Shown here one piece after another: positions 55,007 to 64,000 of a DNA stretch of 64,000 nucleotides. The stretch's first letter is position 1. Each line of letters begins with the position of its first letter. Made by a program: the position numbers and the translations under genes. Origin of the DNA: Musa acuminata AAA Group (lineage: Eukaryota; Streptophyta; Magnoliopsida; Zingiberales; Musaceae); contig NC_088330.1 of the NCBI RefSeq assembly GCF_036884655.1, positions 33,213,001-33,277,000 on the forward strand, given 5' to 3'. Below the pieces are notes generated by a model. That model ran no database searches. It was not told the DNA's origin and saw nothing but the letters and a program-made list of their open reading frames with translations.

Positions 55007-55579
55007 ATGCTGAGGAACGGAAACAAAGTTGTTCTGGGCTCGCCCCTCAGCTCGGCCGCAAGATGGAGCATCTCAGACGCACTTGGCTTCACCGCTCACC
55101 AGAGATCTCCAACGAAGGAAGTACCATTGAATGCTGCCATCAGGAGAAGTAGAGAGATGGCCGGGTTCAGCACGCCGCAGAGGATCACGATAATGGGGAG
55201 GGAGCACGAGATCGTCGAGTTCCGGACGCCGCAGCATCCTCTCACCGGGTCCAACAACTGGGGCGGCGCCTCCCCCCTCCTCTCGAAGCACATCCCAGAG
55301 GAGTCCTTAAAGACCAGCTACCTTAGGTTTAACGCTAGAGAAGCCATCAACGACAGTGAGCTGGAGCCATTTCCGGTACCTCCATCTCCGATCGTGTTTG
55401 AAGGGAAGAGGAGTTCTCGCCGGGGGCGAGGTTGGGTCTTCCCCAGGATAGGTTGGAGGTGGAGGTCGAGAGAGGAGAAGGTGTTGGGCAACGAAGAGGA
55501 GAGAAGGAAGAAGAAGAAGAAGAAGCAGAGTGGATTGGTGCCCGGTAGACGCCGCAGTAGGTGGCCGCAAGGTTGGTGA
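55007..55579 (+). CDS. Uncharacterised basic protein (190 aa)
   Basis: The frame is moderately GC-rich, unlike the surrounding AT-rich DNA. It opens MLRNGNKVVLGSPLSSAARW and has two related motifs, GFSTPQRIT and EFRTPQHPL (about residues 53-61 and 72-80). The C-terminus (about 130-190) is strongly basic (KKKKKK and several RR/RGR runs) and could be a nuclear-localisation signal or the translation of an unspliced intron, since a GAG|GTTGGG donor-like site falls near 55431. No family recognised. The next gene, the frameshifted BAHD copy, lies tail to tail with it. Confidence 0.45.
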   Translation: MLRNGNKVVLGSPLSSAARWSISDALGFTAHQRSPTKEVPLNAAIRRSREMAGFSTPQRITIMGREHEIVEFRTPQHPLTGSNNWGGASPLLSKHIPEESLKTSYLRFNAREAINDSELEPFPVPPSPIVFEGKRSSRRGRGWVFPRIGWRWRSREEKVLGNEEERRKKKKKKQSGLVPGRRRSRWPQGW

Positions 55580-55818
55580 TGTATGGCCGCAAGGCTACGA
55601 TGAAGACCTCATAAAACTTTTAATACTTCCAAGATACTCTACGTAAATACCTTTTTTCTTCTTTTCTTTGAGTGGCGAGCGACGTCAAGCGTCGAGCGAT
55701 GTCTTCCTCTTCTACGAGCGACATCTTTCTCTTCCTCGAACAGTGAATGACGTTACGAGACGGACTGTAGCATCGAGCAATATCGAACGGTGAAGTATAG
55801 TTAAGCAACGTCGACATC

Positions 55819-57207
55819 TCAACAATAGATATAGAGATAGGAATTTATGGAACGAACCGCACCATCACAACATATCACAAGTTTGAGACCGCCTAAGAAC
55901 TGAGTTCCAAATTCCTCCATCTCATTCCTTGGGAGAACTAGACCGATCTCCACTCCACCCTCGTCTTCTCTGCTCTCTCCCACTAATATGGCTCCGCTCG
56001 TCCTGATGGAAGTCGCCTCGACCTTGTTCGGCCTTCCCCATCCCATGTCTGTGTCGTAAACACTGAACTTGGGAGATCCCGCAACAGTCAGGGCCTGTTC
56101 GGCCATGGCAGCTTGCGCTCCTCCACGCCATTCCTCAGCGTCGTGCAGGACGTCAGCCTTGAGCTCTTCGATCACTCTACCGATGGCCGCCGACGCCACC
56201 ACGAACCCATCGCGTCGTATAAGATCCTCTGCTTTTACGTCCACGAAGCATGGCCTTACGCAGTTGCCGAAGTACTCGGCGGGCACGGACAGCCGTAGCC
56301 TTCCCCTGCAATCAGCCATGAATATGAAATGGGTGATCCTGTCACTCCCATGTCCTCGAGCTCGTACATGACACACCCACGCGAATGCGAAAGCCACAAC
56401 GACCGTCGAGCAATGGAACGGGGTCTTGCCTTGCTTGGCTTTGGCCGGAACCAAGTCCTTCAGCGATCTGATCTGCTCTCGCCGGAGGGTAAAGGTTTCA
56501 CTGACCACATCGGTGGCGCTGTCTTCTTCTGCAACACGACGACGCAGGCCCATCTTCGAGAAAACTTCTGTACAAGCCTCGAGGATCGGTAATCACAGTC
56601 TTGTCAAATAAGGGCGTCGGCGGCACAGCCACCTCCTGCCCGGACAACGCCGACCTGCAAGCGGATGCCCATGATGCCATGAATTGCTTGAAGCCCGTGC
56701 CGTCGCATACGGCATGGTGGAAAGTCACAGCGACAGCCACGCCGCGGTCCGGGAACAAGGTGACTTGCACGGCCAACGAGAGCCTGTCATCTCCGGACTC
56801 CGCGATCCGGGGGATCAAAGGCAGCAGCTCGGACACATTGCGGGCATGGCTTCCGGAGAGGTACTCGAAGTCTCCGCCGTGCTCCGCCAGAGCGAACGAG
56901 ACCGAGTCGCCGTCGACGTAGTGGATCTCGTACTTGTCGCAGCAGCCGGGGCAGCGCCGGATCCTTCCGGCAAAAGGGTAGAAACTCTGGAGAGCGACGG
57001 AGAGGGAGGATTTAAGGGCCGGGACGACGGCTTGCATGAAATTACATGTCGGGTCGGGGAAGCGATAGAAGAAGAGACGCTCGACCGGATCTCTGTTCAA
57101 GCACATTACGTCAAAGAAGGTGAGCGGCAGAGTGGTTTCAGCAACGATCCCGTTGCCGGAGAGACCTGGGATCGCTCCCTGACGCTGAAGGCTGCTGGTG
57201 ACGCCAT
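55819..57207 (-). pseudogene. Third BAHD acyltransferase, frameshifted
   Basis: A more divergent paralog of the genes at 31221 and 34212. Start ATG at 57207 (MASPAAFSV, then SQVSPATGS). The frame is lost near 57157, where one base appears to be missing before VAETTLPLTFFDV. It runs open to the HHAVCDG motif (HxxxD, about 56700-56720) and ITDPRGLYRSFLE, then shifts again near 56550 to a frame with YFGNC (about 56265), SPKFSVYDTDMGWG (DFGWG equivalent, about 56035-56075) and EIGLVLPRNEMEEFGTQFLG. All key motifs survive, so decay is recent, or the two shifts are sequencing errors, in which case this is a third working enzyme. Same clade features as the intact genes. Confidence 0.85.
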
Positions 57208-57290
57208 GGGAGGAGCTCAGCTGCAGTTGCTGCTACCTCCGAGTGCTTATCAGTCACGCAACGAGAGATCCAACAGTAATAACTAACTGA

Positions 57291-57292
<2 letters not shown>

Positions 57293-57321
<29 letters not shown>
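57293..57321. repeat. Short (AT)n tract
   Basis: About 14 AT units upstream of the third BAHD copy. Confidence 0.9.
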
Positions 57322-57324
<3 letters not shown>

Positions 57325-58283
57325 CAATGTTATTATGTTTGCGTTATGCTTCTATCTTCCATTATAATATTCTCTTCCATCTTTTGGAACATGGAGAACA
57401 TCCTCTCTCATCGAAGATTTGATTTGATCATTAGAATGGATTAGATTCATCTCATTGCAATCATGAAAATTAATTTTCTAAAAAGATGACAGATATCTAA
57501 AAAAAATGGGTCAGTTTATGAATCATGAGGAGGAGTTTCGTTTCATAATAAATATCATATGAATTGAAGCTTTGTTTTGATGTGTGTGCACAACTATGAT
57601 TGTCCATATAGTAGCTTTGTTGAATCAATTTGGGCCCATTGAATCGATCTACACGCAGTAGAGGAGTTTCTAACATGTTGTGAGATTTACCTGAATGAAA
57701 ACTTATCCAAATAAGTATTAAGCATGAAAAGTAGGTTGAAGAAGTTTAAAGAGGAAGCTTATATCTTAATTTTTGGTTGAATTGTGATAGGAAATATTAA
57801 AATTACAGTCGATATTAGTGTATTAACACTGAGCAATATGAGAATGGCAACTCAACTCTTAATTTGAGAGAGGAATCTAAAATGAGCCCGTGTTTTCAAA
57901 TGCAACACACATGTTGCGAATAATTGGATAAGCCGTAGATCTACAACTATACATCTTATTCTTTTTCTATCATAATTCAATTCTCTACAACATTCCCCGC
58001 TATTAAAAAAAATCCCAATAACGTTTCCGCAGGAAGGCCACAATATATAATATTAGATCACTCCAAATTATATCGTCCAATCCAGTCTAGTCATTTTAGA
58101 TTACCAATCCTCTAAAATGTTTGCAAACATATAGAGAATATTCCAGGGATCATATTATCATACAGATTTTTTCTTTTACCATTTGACAGTTTTCTACTCT
58201 ATCAATTATAGTAATCCTAAAAATAAAAAGAAATGAGAATAAAAGTCTAACTTCTATTCTATAAATATTCACGATGTATGTAA
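57322..58283. other. AT-rich intergenic DNA
   Basis: No gene, RNA or clear repeat seen. Confidence 0.4.
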
Positions 58284-58632
58284 ATCTGCGGATATCTCAT
58301 ATCCGTACCTCTACTCGTTATAACATCCACCATGTATATGTGACTCTCTAGGTCTGATACTAAGCTAGCTATGAGTTGATCCAGTCAAAATTCTTTTTGA
58401 TATAGTGAATTATTATCTTTATAATAATTCACTCGATTCGACTATAGATATACTATGCACTACGCCATAGTCCCTAAACGGTACATGAGATCTAATTTAT
58501 TGGACCTATATATCCTCAATTACTATATATCTATAGTCCCTCATCCATATAATATCCTAAAGATCGTATATTGAGCATGGTAAAATCAAGCTCATGCGAA
58601 ATTCTGTCCGAGTTTAGCTCTAATCGGATTAA
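58284..58632 (-). mobile_element. Copia LTR scrap, reverse orientation
   Basis: Homologous to about 39985-40335 (GGATATCTCATA..., TAGTGAATTATTATCT, ...CTCTAATCGGATT). Truncated at both ends, with no target duplication. Confidence 0.7.
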
Positions 58633-61140
58633 TCATGATATTAAATTTTTATATAATAATTTTATTTCTTATACACTAATTTTTTTTTATTTTTAATAGT
58701 ATCTATAATATAAGTTTTTAATATAATATATAATAATTATATCTAATTGAACATGCAATCTATTCGATTTGCCAATTGATGCAATCGATGACCTAGTAAA
58801 ACATTAATCAATTATCATTGTCATTTAATAATAGCATGATATCAAATATGATTCAAAATACTTATTTTTCTATTTAAACTTAATTTAGTTTGGTTTGATA
58901 ACTAGTCTTTAAAAAAACCAAATCCACTTTTTTTTTTTTTTTTAGTAATAATCCTAACTTTCTTGCCATGAATCAACTGTTGATATTCTTATAGGTATTT
59001 CTATTTATCACTCTGCTATTAGTGGGAAAATCTATAACATGATTGATATTCTGCTAATGTTTATTTTCATTTATTATCATTCTCTCTTATTATTAATATC
59101 TTATTGATATAAATATAAAAAATATTTTATTCCATTTTAAGCAATAATCACACATTTTTACTAATAATTTTTGTAATTCTGATTTAGGAATAATACCAAA
59201 ATTCAGCTACATAATATTAAATTTAATCTAGTTTAGGAATTCATATCTTACCGTTTTATCCCACTATTCTAACTTGAATAGTATGTTAATTCTTTAATTT
59301 TTAAATTAATTTTTTTTGCAAAAAAACGTTTTATAAATTTTAAAATACAAAATTATTGTCATAAAATAAAATTTTAAATCTCGAATTTTGAAATCGAAAA
59401 CTTTTGTTAAAATATATATTTCAGATTTAAGCTCGAGTTCTAAACATCTTTTCCAAATTTTATATGAACAAGTATTGAACAGCTACTGTTGAAATGTTAA
59501 TGTTTGATTAATACTGATGTCAAAATACTGCCTGAAGAGCATATTTTCACTTTTTTACATTATGGTCTAAACCATTACTAAAATTATAATATATATAATT
59601 ATTTATTTTCTTGTTAAATTAAAGAGAAAAAATTCTTCCATAATTTGTTTGTGACAATTGTTTATTTTAAACGAACAATATAAATACAATTTAGATATTT
59701 TCTTTGATGCTTATTCTTATCCCCTTAGAAAAAGTATTTAGATATTTTCTTATATGATCATAAAAAAATTCAAAGTTTTTAAATTTGATAGATAGCAAGT
59801 CACATAGCTAATCACTTTAGTCTCATTTTAGCGAAAAACTACTCATTACCTTTCTTTCCCAAAAATATTTCTCCAATCCAATGGACTTTTTTTTCTTTTA
59901 ACATTATTTTTATTTTTTAAAAAATATTATTGAATTATATTCTAACAAATTTGTCCGATATATTAAGATTTGATGGGATATATGGCTGATGTGAACAATA
60001 AAAAATTTAAAAATTTAAATTAGAATGTCAAAGAAAATCCATGTGTGTAGCACAGCGTGTGTTTGAGGGCTTCAACCATAGTATGGCAAGGAGAACAAAC
60101 AACAAGGATAAAATCATTAGGGGATTTGTAGAGAGATCAGATGTGTAGAATTAGCTTTAAGAATAGAACCGAAGTTAGTATAGTCTATATCATATGTGTT
60201 AAGAGAGTTATTATAAAATAGGATTGTTCCATACAGATAATGATAATGACATAAACTAGGTTAAATCCGATGAACTTATTAATCAAAGGACACCATAAAA
60301 AATTAGCAATAAGGGAAGGAATCCATTAGGAAATAAACTTATTATAACTTTATCCTCATTCAACCAAGATCCTTGAAATCATAATTAATGATCCTAAAAT
60401 ATAAAATATTAAAGGAGGTTTGAAAATCGAGTTCTACCTAAATTAAGATATCGAGATCATTTACGATTCAAACTAATCTTAATTATAATTATGATCTTAA
60501 GTCATCTAATATATTATTGGAATGAAGTTTGTCTCTGCATTCTAAAAGATCCTCTGATATCCTAAGAAAATAGAAAAAAATCTAGTATTCCCATCAGATT
60601 TGGATTTGATTTATAAAGTATCATAAACTCACTAACATGTAAATTCTAAAATACCTCTCTATTTCTTTTGGGATATTATATTTAACCTCTGTATAGAAGT
60701 ATCATGTGACCAACTTCATAGATTATAAAACTTTTCTATCAATAATCTATGTTTCTTTCTTTATTATGCAATGTATTAAGTTTTAGCTTATGAATTGCAT
60801 CTTGATTTAGTTAATTGAAAACCACCTCTATATTTAAGAAAACATATTATTATGAGGTCTTTTGGGATATAAGATTTAGCCTTTATGAAAAAAATTCTAT
60901 TCACAGGGACGCTAAAGAAAATATTCAATTCAAAAAATGTATATATCTATCTTTATTATGCATTATACAATATTTGAGTTCATGAGTTGGAAGAGGATTA
61001 ACTTTTTACTAAGACATGATATTTTCTCTTTATCTTTAAAAATATAAAAATAATTATCTTTGGGGCAATATTCCAAAAAATTCTCCTCTTTTTGGGTTCT
61101 TTTTTTTTTAAGATAGACTCAATTTTCAGCTTTTCGTTCA
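58633..61140. other. Long AT-rich intergenic DNA
   Basis: About 2.5 kb with no open frame of note and no recognisable element. Poly-A/T tracts are common (for example 58929-58943). Confidence 0.4.
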
Positions 61141-61154
61141 CTAAATTATAAATA

Positions 61155-61600
61155 TATCATTGAAAAACACTATCATTCATGTAGAAGTCAAATTATTTGA
61201 ATATTTATTTCTTTTAAGTGAAGAAGCATACCTATTTGAAACCAGTAAGGTTCATAAATATTTTCTCAATATATTTTGAGTAAATTTCCTTCTTCAGTAA
61301 GTGTAAATGTTGTTTCTCTATAATCATATTATAAAACACTATAACAGAAGAAAAAAGACAAAAAAAAACAAAAGTATATTTCTTGGTTTACATTGACTTC
61401 TATATAATTATAGTATTTATGAATATGATTATAGTGTTTTTGATATATTTTCAAAGGTAACATAAGCCAAATGGACTTAAAATATATTATAAAAATATTT
61501 ATCAACCATATGTTCCATTTTCAAATAGTTTTAGTTCTCATTTTCAAAAAATATAATTCAAATGATTTGACTTCTACTTGTGTTACAGTATTTTTCAACC
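61155..61600. repeat. Imperfect inverted repeat, fold-back or MITE-like
   Basis: TGAAAAACACTATCATTCAT followed by GTAGAAGTCAAATTATTTGAA (about 61161-61202) has a diverged reverse complement at about 61558-61600. Arms of about 190 bases can be followed inward to about 61340 and 61425 around an AT-rich loop. No coding capacity; target duplication not resolved. Confidence 0.5.
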
Positions 61601-61990
61601 TAGTCAATATTTTTTATATATTTTTTAAACATTATAACAGATAAAAAAATATTTAAAATAATTATGAACTCTGTTTACATATTCTTATAAAAATAATTAA
61701 AAACAACTTATGATTTCTATATATATCAATAAAAAAATTTCAGCTGCAATGTTTTCAAAAAAAAAATCAAGAAAATACATTAATTGAGAATCGATCCAAT
61801 TCGATGTCTCAGTTGACTATCAAATCAAAAAAAATTCAGCTGCAATCTCGACCTGACTATTAAATCAAGAATATATTTAAAATTAGAAAAAGATACTGCT
61901 AGAATAATCCTTCAGAAAAATACCCTAATTTTGTGGATCCAACCAAAATCGGATCCAAATGTGAATGAATGCAGCGGAGGTTCACAATCG

Positions 61991-62094
61991 GACTGATACC
62001 GTTAGAATTTCGGGTGCGGATCCTAAAATTTTGAATCCGATAAGGTGTTCGTACTCGACTGATACCGTTAAAATTTCTGGTACGGATGCTAAAA
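61991..62094. repeat. Duplicated 38-bp motif upstream of a promoter
   Basis: GACTGATACCGTTAGAATTT and the following 18 bases (61991-62028) recur at 62057-62094 with a few changes, 66 bases apart and about 160 bases upstream of the TATA-like element. Confidence 0.7.
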
Positions 62095-62248
62095 CAGGAA
62101 CCAAGTCCCTGTTTGGGCCCCACCAAAGGGCCCATTGTAGGCCCAGGTTGTCTCCCCAATCATAGGACGGGTAGATATTCGCTATGGAATACAAAAAAAG
62201 TAAAGTTTTACGGTTGATTGAGCACAATTCCAATTACTTCCCTGCAGA

Positions 62249-62437
62249 CTATATTAAAGCCCCCGTAATCGATTCTGTTGCGCGTCCAAGCTTTCTCGAC
62301 TTCCTTTTCCACCTCCCCGTCGGAGTCCCAATTTCCTCTCCGCCTCCATCTCCCAATCTCCACCGATCTACCTACGGGCACGGCTGCTCTCCTCCGCGAC
62401 CGGTAGACTGCCTATCGCCGCCGCCTCCATTCCCTAG
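62249..62437 (+). promoter_or_regulatory. Core promoter and probable 5'UTR exon of a downstream gene
   Basis: CTATATTAAAG at 62249-62259 is a good TATA box. It is followed by a C/T-rich, GC-elevated stretch typical of plant 5'UTRs (62285-62437), ending at CCTAG|GTAAAC, a strong splice donor. No long protein frame is supported here, so this is probably a leader exon with its intron beginning at 62438. Confidence 0.45.
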
Positions 62438-64000
62438 GTAAACCTCCTTATCCTTCTCGCATCGTTCGTTCTTCTGTTTTCGATCGTTGCCCTCCGTTTG
62501 TCTGCTGCCAAACCTCACCCCCATTTCTTCTTCTCGTCATCGCTGTCGCTGCCGCTGCTGATTTCCGATCGCCATCGTCGTGGTACACCTTTTTCTTCAT
62601 TTGTGTCTTGTATACTCCCCCCAAATTGAGGTTTTCCATAGTTCTTGATTCATGTTTATTAATGTGAGTATCGCTGCAAGAGGAACCAAAAACCCTAATT
62701 AATTTGTCTGTATTTGGTATCTACCTGGAGGATTCTTCTCGACTGTTGCTTCGATGTGAGTGGAGAGTTAAAAGTCTTAGAGTTGTCTATGCTTAATGTC
62801 AACGAGTTGAAGTTCTGGAATCGTTTGGTTGTCTTATTCGGGATTGAGAAGACAGACAGCTACGCGATCAAGCATATCTTAGTTGACAGAGATACAAATC
62901 CCAATCTAGATTGGTTGTGTGGTGTATATAGCCTGTGACACTGGCTTATACTTGTATGTAAATATGGATAGATGACTTAAAATAATATACAAAGTTTTCG
63001 ATCACAACATTTGCAGGTATTTTCAAATGGTCTTGAAAATATTGAGCCAAAAAGCTTTGAATTCATGAAGTTTTCTCTCGTTTTTTGGGCTTTAAAGAAG
63101 TATTGAAACTTAAAGACCAATATCATGAAGAAGTAATTAGAAAAAAAAAAAACTGATCTGTTATAGGAATAACAGTGTGCAATAAACAAGAAAGGTCCAA
63201 AAACAGGAAAAGTACAATCGACATTTAGTGTGACTGAGAACTTCACACCTTGTGAGAATGGTATTCTCAGGGCAACAATCGGCACCCATCCTCATGATAG
63301 AATGTTGTCCAACACCATTATGACTTCTACTTGCTATGTTTAATACATGGAGTAGCAAGATGATTGTTTATAATTTTAGGTGTGATAAGGATAGAGTTGT
63401 AGAACTCATCGAGGAAAGTAGTGTAAACAGTAAGAGGAAGAATGATTTAAATGAAAGCATGGAGAAAACAACAATCAGGTCAGTTGCTCCTCTAGAAACA
63501 AAGTTATGCTTCTTAGAATATTTATATATATTTATGCTTTTTTCTCATTGTCGTGTTGATGTTTAAAGGAGGGATCATACATGATCTTGGAGGCCCTGAG
63601 AAACCCCATTTAGATTAAATGCTGATACATAATACTAACTAAAATACACCTGATCCATAGCTAATCAGCCTTCCCAAATGACTAATTGAGAAACACCATA
63701 AACTTCTAAGAAAAATAAAAAAAAGACTGAATGTTAGTTAGTAATTCTAATTTAATCTAATTATAACAAACAAGACTTGACTTTACTCAAATATAGATTG
63801 CCTCACATGTTATGTTGTGTGGTACTTTTTGTATGAAACTATTGATACAGAGATGCCGTTGTATTATTTAAGAATGTAATTACATGTTATTTTTTGCTTT
63901 CTTTCGTGAGATTATATTCTCTTCAAGTGGCATAACTTTGGTGTAGAAACTAAACTATATGGAATCTTTGGGTCTGAATTTCTGGAACCAAAATGCATTT
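62438..64000 (+). other. Probable first intron(s) and one candidate exon of the downstream gene
   Basis: AT-rich. One stretch, 63380-63478, is bounded by ATTTTAG and CAG|GTCAGT, is 99 bases (a multiple of three) and reads CDKDRVVELIEESSVNSKR then KNDLNESMEKTTI, hydrophilic and plausible as coding. The family is not recognised. The gene would continue beyond the window. Confidence 0.35.

Noticed and set aside
62184..62441. 85-codon Pro/Ser-rich frame at the downstream promoter
   Set aside because: It starts before the TATA box and runs through a C/T-rich leader into a splice donor; better explained as 5'UTR.

Overview
This window looks like nuclear DNA of a flowering plant, most likely a monocot. 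Its coding exons are GC-rich and sit in AT-rich, retrotransposon-packed intergenic DNA. Plant-type Ty1/copia, Sirevirus-like and Ty3/gypsy Tat-like elements are all present, together with intronless BAHD acyltransferase genes. A Zingiberales/Musaceae (banana, Ensete) source is my guess and is not proven by the sequence.

Layout. 1-505: last exons of an unrecognised gene. 1446-1784: a small secreted-peptide-like gene with a TATA box. 2605-5535: a broken duplicate of the BAHD locus (gene with two internal deletions, its upstream flank, two reverse-strand copia LTR pieces). 5536-20910: an old forward copia element (5' LTR, PBS, long leader, gag, decayed pol). Its gag is interrupted at the zinc knuckle by a structurally complete 8.6-kb non-autonomous Sirevirus-like element (9740-18326, reverse strand, 5-bp target duplication CTTCC). 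20913-52078: a large, imperfect, two-part inverted duplication. The outer arms (20913-30385 and 42650-52078) carry a Tat/Grande-like gypsy element with an antisense accessory gene and a shared solo LTR. The inner arms (31041-33110 and 33645-35720) each carry an intact BAHD acyltransferase gene, with identical predicted proteins, arranged tail to tail. Between the inner and outer right arms, 35721-42649 holds more copies of the 2.6-5.5 kb segment, a solo LTR with target duplication AACTT, and a copia 3' fragment. 52079-54515: the gag end and 5' LTR of the right-arm gypsy element. 55007-55579: an uncharacterised open reading frame. 55819-57207: a third, more divergent BAHD copy with two frameshifts. 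57208-62240: AT-rich DNA with an LTR scrap and a fold-back element. 62249-64000: promoter, probable 5'UTR exon and one candidate exon of a gene continuing past the window.

How it fits together. The host function best supported is a small BAHD acyltransferase cluster (YFGNC-containing, anthocyanin/phenolic-glucoside malonyltransferase-like clade): two intact copies, one frameshifted paralog, one internally deleted copy and one 3'-flank fragment. Retroelements shaped the locus: copia LTR pieces lie at the hinge of the inner palindrome and next to the deleted copy. The convergent identical genes could yield hairpin or double-stranded RNA.

The most unusual signal is in the leader of the old copia element, about 200-500 bases upstream of gag. 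Four hairpins there share a 19-base apical motif but have different lower stems that keep their base pairing, which suggests a conserved RNA structure.
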